The notes below the pieces were generated by a model, which searched no databases, was not told where the DNA came from, and was given only the letters and a program-made list of their open reading frames with translations. The position numbers and the translations under genes were made by a program. Source: Diphasiastrum complanatum (lineage: Eukaryota; Streptophyta; Lycopodiopsida; Lycopodiales; Lycopodiaceae). From it: 64,000 nt of DNA. Each line of letters begins with the position of its first letter. The stretch's first letter is position 1. The stretch spans positions 67,618,972-67,682,971 of the forward strand of contig CM055097.1 in NCBI GenBank assembly GCA_029204225.1, written 5' to 3'. This document shows, one piece after another, positions 35,389 through 49,439 of the stretch.

Positions 35389-36563
35389 TGTTGGATTTAT
35401 CTCCTCTACTCTCCTAAATCCTATTTTAATTTGCCTCCATTCACGCTGTATTTTTACTCATGTTGTCGCACAGTCTGCATATTTACATGTAAAATAGGAC
35501 AGGCAAAAAACTCGATTGTCTGCATAAATACAAGTAATTTTCCACAGGCGAAAAAACACAACATTGTGTTTTACACGTGATTTGTGACAGGTGAAAAAGA
35601 TGACATTGCCTTACAAAATGCCAAAGGTGCCCTAGGAAAAGCGGAGGCATCCTGTAAATCAGCATTTGTCAAAATGTCACATTTTTCGCATCTTCACCAA
35701 CGTTCATTTCATCAAAGGCTGACGTCGCGGCCTTCTCACGCTCATCCCATGCAACTGTGCTAACAGATTGGACAACAATAGCATGCCACCCACGATCTCC
35801 TACAGACATCACATCCACTTTGTGCTTTCTTCATCTGCACACCTGTAAATTTGTGTATATATATTGAATACCATTTGTGTATTCAGTAGTGTGTGTGAAA
35901 ATAATAGCATCAAAATCTTATCAAAGATAGACAAAGTAGATGCCTTGCACATTGATTCTTTTGTATTATTAGTAACAGGTTCATTCCTTTTACAAGCACG
36001 TAGTTTCGTCTGCTATTGTCTCGTGCTCCACAACATTATTAACATGTATATTTTGCTATACTTAATCTGATAACAGCTCTATCACGTCTTGCATTCGTAT
36101 TTGTGTCAATATTGCTATGCTTTTCTACATTATGTCTAACTCTCTTATTGCTCAATCTGGTAATCTGTTCTTAGTGAATTATTATTAGTCTAACTGTTGG
36201 CAACTAGTATTTAGTCTTGTCTTTCGCGACTGATTATCAGTCTAGCTCTTCGCGGATCATTCACGACTAATAATTTGTCTAGCTGTTCGCGACAAATTAT
36301 CATTCTGATGTTTTTTTTTTGTTGCTTAATGTTTGGCTACGTAATCAGATCGACCCTGATTTCTATCACTAACATTTTGTTCGTTTCTGATAGGCGTAGT
36401 CATGCTTAGGGAAAGATAAATATAGCTCATTTCCGCGGTGCATGAACACTTTCCATTCGAGTTCGTTTCTTGTTCAAGTTTCAAGTTCGCTTCTTTTCGT
36501 GTTCGTTTCTTTTCGAGCTATTTTAGTTTCTCACACTCACACACCCTCTTTCATTTTCCAACA
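35389..36563 (+). repeat. copia 5' LTR with PBS
   Basis: 1175 bp, TGTTGGATTT...TTTCCAACA, followed immediately by TGGTATCAAAGC (36564-36575), a one-mismatch initiator-tRNA PBS. It is homologous and inverted relative to 5029-6191. No gag follows; after about 13 bases the sequence turns into a minus-strand copia RNase H. Confidence 0.8.
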
Positions 36564-36576
36564 TGGTATCAAAGCC

Positions 36577-38960
36577 ATTTTCATAGCCTGATAAGCTTCC
36601 ACAGTACAAGACTCTACTAGCCGATAGAGTAATTGTCTTCTTGTTCTGTAATTCAGTACCAGATATTCCTGGGTTGTATAAAAATACAAATCCAGAAGTT
36701 GATTTTCTGGTGTCGACATCTCCTGCCCAATCCGCATCTGTGTAGACTTCAAGGATATTGGCAGTTTGGATGCCTCCATAGCAGATGCTAAGAGTTGTCA
36801 TTGCTTGAATGTACTTCATGACCTTTGTTAGCGCTTTTCAATGAGCTATGTCTAGATTTGACATAAACTGGCTGAGTGTACTGATTGAATATGCAAGGTC
36901 TGGTCGCGTGCAGATCATTGCGTACATCAGTGAGCCGATGATGGATTGAAACAAGTAGCACTTCATCTCCTCCTTTTCTGCCTCAGTTTGAGGAGACTGT
37001 TCCTTTGGCAGCTTCTAACTAGGGTCGAGTGGAAAGAGACTGGGTTTGCAGTTGGCCATTCCATAGCATGTTGTTGAGATATCGTTGCTGACTGATGAAG
37101 ATCAGTCTGCTGGGTCGATCTCGTTGGATTTGGATTATGAGACAACAGTGGGCTGGACCCATGTCAGTCATCTTGTATTCCTAGGCCAGCATACATTTTG
37201 TATCCTTCATCAGATTCAGATTATTACTAAATAAGAGTGTATCATCTACGTAGAGAGTGATGATGATGAAGTATTTAGATACATATTTGAAGTAAACATT
37301 CGAGTCTGCTGAGTTTGGAATAAAACCATTCTCTATCAGAAATGCATTGATCTTCTAGAACCAGGCTCTGGGTGACTACTTTAGCGTATAGCGCCTTGTG
37401 AATTCTACATACAAGGTGCTATTGTTTGCCATTGAGTTCGTATCTCTCTAGCTGCGTTATGTAGATTTCTTCCTGCATCGGGCCACAAATGTTGCTATGT
37501 ACAAGGTCAAGCAAGCTCTTGGATGTATGAACAGAGTCTGAACTGAAGGGGCTTCTAGCATGCTTGCTGATAATACAACTTTTGCATGGAGAAGTTGGCT
37601 TGCTGACTGAAGGTAGGTCTTGTATTAGATTCTGAGCTGACATTTGCTTAATACTGTTGTAGTTAAGATGGCCAAGTCTGAAATGCCATAGGATATCAGT
37701 TGATTCAGAAATGGCTGTGTGAAGAGCTTGACTGTTAGAAGAATAGCAATGGCTAAGTTTGTAAAGATAGTCGTTTCTTCTTCCGTAGGCTAGAACCTTC
37801 CAAGATTTGTCAAGGATTGTGCAGTCTTCTGTATCAAATTCAACTCTCCGATCTAAATTGGTGATTTTGCTAACTAAGAACAGATTCTTGGTCAAATTTG
37901 GAACGCGGAGAACATTGGACATCAACTTGACTTCACCTCTTTTGAATTCAACCCTGACTATTCCTTCACCTTCAATTGAATGCGATGAGTTGTCTCCAAG
38001 TTGCACAACTCGAGAGTGGGTGAAAGACTTGTAGTCTTTGAACCAATCGCGATGGTAAGTCATGTGTTGAGCTACTCCAGAGTCTAGATACCAGGAATCG
38101 ATATCCTGTTGTTCTCCGACTTTGGTCATGAAAGTTTTTCATCTTCTTCTTCTTGTTGTTGCTGATTTGAGTGACTGGTTGTAGCACTATGTGCTTGTTG
38201 TTGGAACTATTTCTTCTTTTCGTTGTTGTACTTCAAAGTTCGGCAGTCCTTGATTTCGTGATCAGTCCTTTTACAGTATCTGCAGAATAGTTTATGCACA
38301 ATTTGGAATGATGAAGAGCTTGAATTCGATCCTGAACCGGAATTTGGTCTAGACTGCATGTTGCTCCTTTTGTCAGTAGAGCCTGATTTTGTAGATCTCT
38401 TGGATCTAAACTTTTGATTTTTTGAATACAGAGCTTGAGGATCTGATCTTGAGCCTGAGGAGGATGCTGATCTTCTGATCTCCTCTTGTAGGAGCAGCGA
38501 GATTACTCTTGATAGAGTGAGGTGGTCCTGGGTAGAAAATGCCATTATCCAATTTTCGTAGGCTTCAGTAGACTCGATAATAGAGTCATGAGTGCATCAG
38601 AATCTTCTATGACTGAGCCAGTTGCAATCATTTGCTCCATAAAATTTTTGAAAGTGTTGAGGTGACTCGAAACACTATCTGCTTCAGACATTATGAGGTT
38701 GAAGAATTTCTTCTTCAGATGGAGCTTGGATGTACTATCTCTAATGTCATAGAGAGTTGCTAGGATGTCCCATGCATCCTTAGTTGTTTGGGCAGCACGT
38801 ATGTGGCAAATGCGTTGCCATCGCTTAGTCTCCACTTGGTGATGACGGCTGCATCACCTTATGCTTTGAGTTATGTGCCATCAACGATGTCCCACAGTCA
38901 AGAGATTGGAGATATGTCGAGATGTTTTTTGGTAGTCCAAATTGTTATTTGTTGGTGATT
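36577..38960 (-). pseudogene. copia element copy, integrase deleted
   Basis: Read on minus from about 38960: DGT...GDAAVITKWRLSDGN and TTKDAWDILATLYDIRD (gag), the zinc knuckle CRYCKRTDHEIKDC (about 38280), protease WYLDSGVAQHMTYH (about 38090), HHCC pre-integrase (WHFRLGHLNYNSIKQM, CKSCIISKHARSPF), LLDLVHSNICGPMQ, and then directly EEIYITQLERYELNG of RT. The integrase core and N-terminal RT are therefore deleted near 37480. RT continues with ALYVDD-like LYVDDTLLFSNN (about 37240), and RNase H with VYTDADWAGDVDTRKSTSG (about 36730). Stops interrupt RT. The end at 36577 is flush with an LTR-PBS in the opposite orientation. Confidence 0.88.
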
Positions 38961-39585
38961 GCATTGGTAAATTGGCATTCTACATCTAGTATTTCATATC
39001 TAATGTGATTGATTAATCAATTGACATGCAACAAGATCATTAATTCGTTTCATAATAATAAAAAAAATTCCATCTAATGAATTACAATTTCTACTAAACA
39101 AGCCAAATGTAGTCTACATAGGATGAGAATTTGAATATTTTGTAGTAGTAAAAATGGTTGACATGTGAAGACCACTGGCTACTTTGGTGGCATGGTTCAT
39201 TATTTTTCAATTGACATGCTTGTATGGTAGCTTTCTTTAAATCTGGTTTTTTATTTAATTTAAATATTCATTTAAAGTGCATACTTTGATCAAAGACCAT
39301 CATGGTTGCTAATTTGGTGATAGGGCATTTGATGTTGCACGCATGGTACTATTTTGCTGTCTGAATGGATTTCGATAAGTTGTGATAAAAGTAGTATTTA
39401 GTTGTATGGAATTGCTATTAGTTGTACACCTTGGTAAGAAAGTCTGTTGCCTGCTATTTCACGATGATTGAAAATTTCAAAATATTGCCATCAGGGACAA
39501 GTGTTTTTCTGGCATACAAGCATCTTTATTGTGAAAATGTGCATAACGACTTACTTTGGCGCTACACTGCCTAATATTTTGAGAT
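38961..39585. other. AT-rich spacer, no recognisable feature
   Basis: Lies between copia gag and the Ca2+-ATPase relic. It may be an old intron of the latter. No coding sequence or repeat was recognised. Confidence 0.35.
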
Positions 39586-40713
<1,128 letters not shown>

Positions 40714-40738
40714 TGAATCACCTTTGCTGATTTTGTTT

Positions 40739-42310
40739 GATGAGATTGTTCCTTTGACAACTTCAGTCCAGGGTCGAGTGGAAAGAGACTTGGTGAGATA
40801 TCTCTCCTGGATGATGAAAATCAGATGGCTGGGTCGAATTCGAAAAATTTCGATTTTGAGACAATAGTGGACTGGACCCAGTCATTTTGTACTCCTTGGC
40901 CAACATGCATTTCGTTTCCTTCATTAGATTCAGATTGTTAATGAATAATAGTGTATCATCTACATAGAGAGTGATGATGATGAAAAAATTCGATACAGAC
41001 TTGAAATAGACATTCGAGTCTGCTAAGTTTGGAATAAAACCATTCTCAATAAGGAATGCATTTATTTTTTGGAACCAGGTCCTGGGTGACTATTTCAGCC
41101 CATAGAGTGCCTTGTGAATTTTGCATACAAGGTGTTGCTTTTCCCTCAGCTCGTATCCTTCTGGTTGTGACATAAACATTTTCTCTTCAATGGTCCCATT
41201 GCGATCTGGACATCCATTTGATGGACTTCGAGATCTACTGTGGCTGCAAAGGAGAGTAGCAAACAGATTGAAGCATGACTACTTGGCTGAATGTCTCGGA
41301 ATAATCCAAATCTGGAATTTGGGAATAGCCTTTGGCGACCAGCCTGGCTTTGTAACGATTCGGTCTTCCTTCAACATAATACTTTGCCTTAAATATCCAT
41401 TTGCATGGAATCAGATTTCTTCCTTGATTGGATCTCTATTTTGTGAGGTTACTGAACTTCATTAGAGTGTGTTTCAATCTTAGAAAGTGGCAATACCTGA
41501 CTCGAAAATTTTGTGAGCTTTCTCCTTGCGGTTGATAAATCGATCTTTCACAAAAGTGATTTCTCTGCTCGTGAATGTTTTTTCTGTTTCCAGATTGTCG
41601 AGCTTGTATGCCTTGTGATCTAGCCAACAAAAATCGATTTTGTGCTTTTGTCATCCGGCTTCTTCCTGAGATCTTCAGGATTTGAGCATAAGCAATGCAA
41701 CCAAACACTCTGATATTCTTGAGTGATGGTTTCGATCCTATCCACACCTCATAAGGTGTCTTGCCATTCAGGGCTTTGGTGATGGATCGATTTTGTAGAT
41801 AGGGGGTTGTTGAAACGACTTCTGTCCAAATTTTTTTCAAAAGAGAGGCATGGGCCAACATGCTCTTGGCACTTTCGATGAGTGTCCGATTCTTCCGTTC
41901 AGCTACACCATTGGATTGAGGTGAGTAGCTCTTTTAATGACTGAGTTAGTTGCAATCATTTGCTCCATAAGATTTTGGAAAGTGTTGATATGGCTCGAAC
42001 ACTTACTGCTTCAGACATTCTCAAGGTAAAAAATTTCTTTCTCAAGTATTGGAGGAGACGTCCCTGATATCGTAGAGGGTTGCTAGGATGTCCCATGCGT
42101 CCTTAGTAGTCTGAGCATCTTTTATGTGACTGATTTGATTGTCTTTGATGTTGAGAGTGATCATGGCAAAAGCCTTGTCATCTTTCAATCTCCATTTGGT
42201 GATAGTGGCTGCATCACCTTTAGGTTTAACTTTTGTGCCATCAGCGATGTCCCAGAGTTCTTTGGCTAGTAGTATGACCTTCATTTTAAACTTCCAAAGA
42301 TGGTAGTTAC
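40739..42310 (-). pseudogene. second copia copy of the same family, gag fused to integrase
   Basis: Read on minus from about 42310: HLWKFKMKVILLAKELWDIA and WRLKDDKAFAMITLN (gag), then near 41940 a jump from MEQMIATNSVI directly into SYSPQSNGVAERKNR (integrase core end). MLAHASLLKKIWTEVVSTTP and TPYEVWIGSKPSLKNIRVFG follow, and then RT with a YVDD box near 40955. Knuckle, protease, pre-integrase and most of integrase are deleted. The RT part is closely similar to 37020-37400. Truncated at 40739, where the Ca2+-ATPase relic begins. Confidence 0.85.
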
Positions 42311-43917
42311 TCCCTAATTCATAAGTAGCGCTTTTGACTTAGTTAGCTGTATCGGATTTAGAAAATATTTGAATGTACAAGTGTGGATTTCAAGACACCA
42401 CATTCAATTCGATTCTAATTCCACCTAGGTCAATAACAATTCTCAATGAGGAATAACTATAATCTAGTGAGAAATTGTCTCTATACAATTCTCATCAATA
42501 TGCCTATGTATTCATGACTAGTTTATGCATGCAAATAACCAAGATTTAAGTAAAAGAAAACAACTTACTTCATTAATTATTTCTACGGTCCACTGATCCA
42601 GTTAGTTTCAGAGCTTCCTCCATGAAAGCCCTCCACTTCCTAATCAAAGCCTCACAAAAAATAATTACAAGTATATGAAGTTTTCGAGAATTATTTACAA
42701 ATTCCAACTTCATAAAACAATTTCCAATTTGTATTTTCTTTCGCTCCTTTTCATAATTTCTATGGTCACTGAAAGGATAGTAGGTTTCGTCCTAATATGC
42801 CTTGAGTGACAAATTTAGAAATGGAAAAGAATGAGTCGGCTTTTTCTTGTTCTTATACTATACTGTGTTGGTATGCCCCAGCTTCAAGCACATCAAGAAG
42901 ACAAATTTTTTTTGTTTCATTTTAGCCTTTCCATCTTCTGGGCCATTTGGTCCTGCCCATTTCCGAAAAAAAAAAATGACACCTTGGTCAGAAAAATCCA
43001 AGAATTCCTGGACATAGGTGTCCAATTCTCGGTCGCCCAATGCAGTTAAAGCGAATATACGTTTCCTCAATTGTGAAGAAAGCCTTATGAAATTCCCCCA
43101 GGAATTCAGCCCAATCACCAGTTTTATGGGTTGCATCGTCCACCACGAGGAGGCCTACCCAAGGCAACAACAAAAACCGACGAAATTTGCTTTTTTATTC
43201 TGGGACGTTGTGCAAGCTAAAGTAGCTCGATCAATGATTTATCCAGTCATCGACAACTTCGGGGCTTTTAATCGCCCGAAATTTTTTTCGGTTTGTTAGC
43301 CCAAGCTGTATACATTAATGGCTAATTAACGATTGAATAGATTTTGCATCTGGTTTTTTTTTTTGTTTTGGCCTGGATAAAATTCCAACACACCGTGGTC
43401 CAAGATTTGCAACCATGTGTTTAACATTTCAGGGGTCATCACGGTCGAGTCGGACGAATTTTCATTTGCACCCCCCTCACTAGAATTTCATTCTATCCAT
43501 TTGCATATGAAAATCGAAAAAAATGAAAATTTTTACATTCGGTTAAACTCATTGCGGGTATAATTTTTCTAGTAGAGCAATGTCCAAAAACACGTAGTTT
43601 TTAACGGATCATAACGTGCTTATAGGATTTATACCAATGATCATTGCAAAATGGATTTTGTGCAATAAATATGCTGAAAAAACCATTATATGCGGCATAA
43701 TATAATTTACACAAAATTTTAGGCCATTACGATTTCATAATTACTTTAACTGCATTCAAAAAAACATAGTCCAAGTTGACTAAAAGAAGCCCATGGAATC
43801 TCTAAAAAACCAAAAAAAAGACAAGAGAAAAAACTCCAATTTCTCTTAGGCCCTTTTCCTCGTTCGGGTCATGGAGATTCCACATTGGGTAATGATGTGT
43901 CCCCTAGGATGATGCCA
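42311..43917. other. unrecognised region
   Basis: AT-rich with no clear gene. Minus frames at about 43173-42860 contain coding-like text (LPWVGLLVVDDATHKTGDWA; GLNSWGNFIRLSSQLRKRIF) in two frames, suggesting a decayed coding piece of unknown family. A T-rich run lies at 43350-43366. Confidence 0.35.
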
Positions 43918-44715
43918 TGAGTTACCCAAATGTGTCATCTCACATAATAAGACACCATCCCATTCAATGCAATATAAGTGGCTCCTTCTTGTCGAGGGTA
44001 CACGCGAGTTGTCAATGAGTTACCCAAATGTGACATTTCACATAATTGGGACACCATCCCATTCAATGCAATATAAGTGGCTCCTTCTTGCCGAGGGTAC
44101 ACGCGAGTTGTCAATAAATGCTTCTAAGAACCTATGGACGGATTCTTTAGAAGCATGTTGCATTACTCATTGAAAAGTACTTGCAACATTGTGTAACCCA
44201 AATAACATTGCCTTGAACGTGTAAGTCTCTCAGGTCATTGCCAAAGCCACTTTGTGCTAATCCTCAAAAGCAATCTACACTTTGTTGTGCTTGCTAAATC
44301 CCTCAAGAAGCTATATGCTTCCTCTCTCGCTATACGCTCCAACATTCCTTTAGTGAATGGGAGAGAGAAGTGATAATTTTTCATGACTGACTTGAGCTTT
44401 TTAAAATTCGACGCTTATGTGCAATCTCCCATTCTTTTTGGGGACAATTACTATGGGTGACACCCACATAGTGTGATCTCTCTCATAGACAAACCTCACA
44501 TGTAATAATTTTTGCTCTTGTTGTATGTGTTGCAAGTAATAGGAGTCATCAACAAGTTCAGCTCCAACAACTAATGGGATGGTGTGTTGAATAACTTCCG
44601 GGGGAAGGTCTTTGTGTGATGCAAGTGGTTCTCAATCAATGCCAACAACCGTAGGTGGCACAAGATCATTGTTCAGATCAGAACAAAAAAGAAAAAAAAA
44701 TACAAAAGAGACTTT
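43918..44715 (-). pseudogene. gypsy RT remnant, inverted copy, with tandem duplication
   Basis: The reverse complement matches 31220-32061, for example tgttggagctgaac near 44565 and the FGLHNAASTFQR region near 44190. At its 3' side a unit of about 98 bp is duplicated in tandem (about 43918-44015 and 44016-44115, each with accatcccattcaatgcaat). The duplication is absent from the 31 kb copy, so it arose after the copies separated. Confidence 0.8.
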
Positions 44716-45506
44716 GAGTCTAAACTACTTTAAACTAGTCGACAAAAGCAATTGCTTGCGAAATCTAAAATAGATATTGCAGTATTTTCCGAGTCACCCT
44801 CTGGTCATCTTCAAAGGACTATTTCCTCAAAAAAAAACTTGTGGACTACAAATTCTTTTGTTGTCTTTGTCATATTCAAATCTTAAAAAATGAATGAGTC
44901 ATTTGCTCACAGAACGGAATTTATCATCGAGGTATGATGTGCTATCTATGAACAGTTGATGGCCCAATAGAATTTTAAAAAACCTATTCGGAGGTTGTGA
45001 CATCCTTTTACAAGCCAAAAAAAAAAAAAGAATTGTATGATGTAAGGAGTTGGGCACAGGCCATTCTGCTCGATAAGGATTTCAAATTTTTTTTGGGCGA
45101 GGCCCGGAGATTTGTTTTCAATGCTTTGCAATGCTCACCTGACACCGCCCACATGACGGGTTTCCTCCACTTTAAGGGTATGTTGATTGTATCACCTCAC
45201 CTCCAAAACCCAAATTTTAGTCTAGATTTTCTCAGCAATTGCATGAAGTTGGGTTCCATCGAATTGTATGAATATGAAATGCCAGCTGGCTTCACCAGCA
45301 AGTGTTGTTCGCATGATTTTAGAAACCCTAGATGATAGCGTGAACCTCTCACGCTCTCTCTCTCTCTCTCTCTCTCTCACCCGTGCCCTCTCTCTCTCTC
45401 TCCCTCTCGATCCATTGCTCTCTCTAGCTCAGTGGATCCTGCCCGATTGCGTTTTCCCTTGTTCGAAGATCAGTGGCAGCAGCACGTATTAGGAGGAAAG
45501 AAGACC
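44716..45506. other. intergenic, DPH2 upstream region with CT arrays
   Basis: T/A-rich until about 45300, then CT-rich arrays (45353-45378 and 45389-45404) just upstream of the DPH2 start. CT-rich leaders are common near plant transcription starts, but no TATA box is clear. Confidence 0.4.
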
Positions 45507-48500
45507 ATGATGCCTTTGCACGAGAGGTATGAGATCGCAGAAACTGCTTCATACATTCTTCGCCGCGGCTTTTCAAGGGTCGCCTTGCAGGTAATAATAA
45601 TCCATTCATTTTTCACACACCAAGTGCAGTTGCCATAGTAATTTTGAAGGGAAGCGGAAGCAAGGCTAAGCATAAATCGGGAGGCCGAGATAATTCCCCT
45701 GCACTCACATCTATGTGATATTGCAGCTACATAATTCTAGTGTTTCAATATGGAGTCCTCACTTAGGAAAATATGTGCTATACTCTCATCCTGCCTATTG
45801 CACACCTCAATACCTTAGCATGCAAATTGTCTCATTAATTTGGGGTCGATATCATAATTTCAGTTTTTTTACTTCTCAGATTGTTAATGATGCTGGGTTA
45901 ACCCGTACAGTATGTTTTTTCAGATAAAAGTGCTGATTTTAGCATGATAGTTTTATAGGCATCAATTTACTCTTGCAAAGGATGCCATTCTTTTTCAGCC
46001 TTTTAGCGTTAATAGGGTGCTTCTGGGTTTAGGGTTTAGTATTGTTTCATTTGAAAAATGGAATTCCCTTGTAATCTGGCTCCTTGGAAGCAAGCACTGC
46101 TGGAGTAAAACGCTCTCTCTTGTAACTATTGTGTGAATCGCTTTGATCAGGGTTTTGAGCTGCAATTTCTAAAATCCCGCCTTGCTCTTTGCAGTTTCCT
46201 GATGTACTTCTTAAAGACAGTGTTCTTATATCAGCTGCATTGCAAGAGGAAATTGTTAAGCAGGCTGGTTCAAATGGCAATCACCTACGCACCGACTCCA
46301 AACAAGATACAAACACAGCATCTGTCGTGGAAGAGGCACAGTCAAGTGTCCGGCTTTTTGTGATGGCTGATACTACATATGGAAGCTGTTGCGCCGATGA
46401 AGTTGCAGCTGCTCATGTGAATGCTGAGAGCATCATACATTATGGTCATGCCTGCCTCAGCCAGTGGGTTATTTTCTTTCTGAATGGCTCACCTTTGGTT
46501 TCGTTTTGGGTATGCACATCCTATGGCATGTATCATTTTCAGAAATCCAAGTAGATTCACTCAAGTAGATTAAGCCAAGCCATGCAAACATGACGCTCAT
46601 GAGCATTGACAAAGAATGATGTTTGTCTTATCTATAGGTTTTGCATAGATTGCCTTGTCGTTGACATCGATGTCTAATATATGAATTGTAGCTAAAGCAG
46701 GTTGGCACACTTTGGAGCACGATGCCATAAAATGCTGATTCTAATATTAGCTTTCTCATCTGTAGTATACCTTCCAAGGAAACATCATGGTTGAAGTGAA
46801 AGTCTTGGAAGAACCACTAAGGAGATATCGAGTACACTGACGCATCGTTGGCAACAAATATTTGCAATTGTTGAACATTTGAGTTCACCACCAAGTTTGC
46901 CAAGAGGGGGGCCACGTTTGCCTTAAAAGGCCCTAATTCTAAGAAATCTTTTTAAGTTTAGATATTGGTATGGGACCTTTTAGGTCACCAAAATGTTTTA
47001 CGATGTGCATCAAAATTAGAATGTTCAAGAGGTACTCATTTGTTTACTTGACTCTATATTAAAATTTACTCAATATTTATTACTTGTCTTTTACATTGAA
47101 ATGCCAACAAACGTGATTTTTAGTAGGTCGTTTTGGAGTAAAGCTTGTATATCTTAGAGGCCTGGTTGATTAAGAAATTAAGGCTCTTAAATTACAAGGT
47201 TCTTATGTTCCAAAGTGCACCTGCTAGCATCCAAGTAGCAACGAGAAGATTAAGACAAATGCAGCCAAGGCATGACTCCAAGAAAATGTAAAGCCCAATA
47301 TGATCACCCCTAGATAGAAGATAAGCACACAAGAGTATGGGTTGTGGTAAGAACCCGCCCAACCAACGGTCTAGCAAATGACTAGATGCCCCCCAAGCCG
47401 ATCCCTATAGGAGATACTAGGGTAACAAGAGCGTAGAGAGAACAATCAGTTGATAATCGTAATATGTTTGACACAGGAGGGGTGAGGGTATAGATCATAG
47501 TTGCAGCGAAACGCGGTTTTGGGCTAACATATTTCGCGAACCGCCTTTCTCAAAATCGCGTTTCACAGCCCAGAATTGTGCAAAAATAACTTTTTTTTTT
47601 TTTTTTGGCTTATGGTTGAAATTTTTTTAGGGTAGCAATGGTCAAACCAGCGTTTCGCCTCCCAGAAGTGCACAAACAGATCTTATTTTCAGAATGTCTA
47701 TTACTGATCAAAGATTGTACAAGATCGTAACATTTAAAAGCTAGTTGATTCTATAATCTGAAGTATGTTTCAAACATTTACCAGATTTTATGGGAGATTT
47801 GAAACTTTGCTTCATGTTTTTTCAGGGTATACTTTTTGATGGCAAGTTGTTACACATGTTGGATGTTTGTAGCACAATTTGTATGGGACTTGCAAAGCGT
47901 AGTTGACACTACTGTACTTAGCTAAGTGGATGAATTCGCCACAATGTAGCAAATAGGTGGCTTGCAGCTTTTCATATACAACTTAAATTTGTCAGTTTTT
48001 CAAGTTGCTAGCCAATTCAGTTGGTTTTGGTGACAAAACTACCCAAAGGGAGATGAGAGTGATTGATTTATGTGTGGAAATATTCATATGTTCTTGCTTA
48101 CGTCTTTCATATATGGACGTGTTAGTGTAAGGGATTGTTTGAACTTTACCATGTCTCTCATAAATCTAAAATGTCCTCATCCTGGTTGCAGAACTTCCGG
48201 ACTTCCGGTGTGGTTTGTATTTGGAAAGGCTGATATAGAGGTTGAGCCATGTGCATCGAAACTGATGGAATTGGCTCGGAATAGTCAACAACCTTTGTTA
48301 GTAAGCATAAGCAAGCTAGCTTTTCTCAGGCTTAGACTTTTTAGATTTACAGGAAGTGCAGGGCTATTGCCTGCATATTTCGTAAGCTCTTCATGATCAA
48401 AAGCTTTGTCTTTATTATTTGTATGGAGCAGGTTTTCTATGGACTGGAGTTTGCTCATGCTATACCAACTATAGAAGCCAGTATTGGAGATGATAAGATA

Positions 48501-48905
48501 AAGTTTGCAGAATTGGCATGCAAGGAGATGGAGCCAGCTACAACTTCATCTTCCTTAAATGGGAATAACATGGCTGTGTCCATGACTTCAAAAGTGCCTT
48601 CCAAATCAAATTGTGAAGTTTGTACAGAGAGTCAGTGTTCCACAAATCAGCCTCTTAGACCGGCTGCATGTGAAACTTCCTCAAGTTGCTGCAGAAACTA
48701 TTGTTTGCAGGTTTCTGGAGAGGATTTTGAAGGACAAGTAAACACAGCTTACTCAATATCACAGCTTAACAATGATGTGCACCTAATTGGGGGTCTGAAG
48801 TGGAAGATTTCAAACAATTTGAAAATGGAGGACTATCTAATTGTTTGGATTGGCCAAGAAAGTCCGGCAATTACCAATTTCATTCTTGTATATAATGCAT
48901 GCATT
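45507..48905 (+). CDS. DPH2: 2-(3-amino-3-carboxypropyl)histidine synthase subunit 2 (DPH2), 5' exons
   Basis: DPH2 pairs with the radical-SAM-type Fe-S subunit DPH1 in the cytosol to add the 3-amino-3-carboxypropyl group to a histidine of eEF2, the first step of diphthamide synthesis. Exons: 45507-45590, 46195-46463, 48192-48300, 48432-48905. All junctions are GT-AG and phases match (0, 2, 0). Family text: HERYEIAETASYILRRGFSR, FPDVLLKDS, RLFVMADTTYGSCCADEVAA (conserved Cys pair), SIIHYGHACLSQ, LPVWFVFGKADIEV, VFYGLEFAHAIPTI, and LIGGLKWKISNN followed by EDYLIVWIGQESPAITNFIL. Of two adjacent ATGs the first (45507) is taken. The variable insert near 48500-48740 is Ser/Thr-rich. The remaining half of the protein is not visible; after donor 48906 the next exon may be past the window. 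No stops, so probably functional, but completeness is unproven. Confidence 0.88.
47495..47690. repeat. CGAAACGCG/GCGTTTCGC motif cluster in DPH2 intron 3
   Basis: gcgaaacgcggttttggg, tttcgcgaaccgcc, aaaatcgcgtttcac, then a T17 run, and later ccagcgtttcgcctccc. The edge reads catagttgcag. Layout as in the other motif clusters, but with its own repeated word. Confidence 0.7.
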
Positions 48906-49022
48906 GTAAGCACCCTAAACTCGAGATGTAATTTTGCTGGTCAATGTGTAGGTTTGATTTATAATCAGATTTTTGTTCCAAAGCATTCAGAGTAAATTCC
49001 ACTATTTCCGAAAACTCTTTTA

Positions 49023-49430
49023 TTATGTTAAATTTGTCCACGCCAGTTTTTTGAATTTGTGAGCACTAATGATGTATCTTCTAAGTGTGCAAGTGTGTTC
49101 TGTGGAACTTGTGCACGATCTCCTCCAAGTTTTAGAAAATAAGTGCGTTTTTGTTGAACGAGTAACTTCTTGCATTGGTAAAGGTGATGCCATTTGCTTT
49201 CCACTTGACGTTTGTTTAGAATCTTTATTTCCATTTCCACCGAGTCTGCTCCATCTTCCCTTTTCCAGTTGTAGCTCGTGTGAATTTATGGTTTTTCTAT
49301 CAATGTGAATTTTTATTCTCATTGGAATATCATCATCAATGTACCCTGGCACCAAATCTCTAACACATGCATTTATGTGGTCCTCGTAATATTGCATTTT
49401 CCACTTTAGGTTTTTTTCGAAAGTCCTTAA
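49023..49430 (-). other. unassigned minus-strand open stretch in DPH2 intron 4
   Basis: A minus frame reads coding-like text, KNLKWKMQYYEDHINACVRD, LVPGYIDDDIPMRIKIHI, then Lys/Arg/Ser-rich sequence. It enters the motif cluster upstream and has no ATG or splice context I trust. Family not recognised; it may be a transposon protein piece. Confidence 0.3.
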
Positions 49431-49439
49431 TAAAACGTC

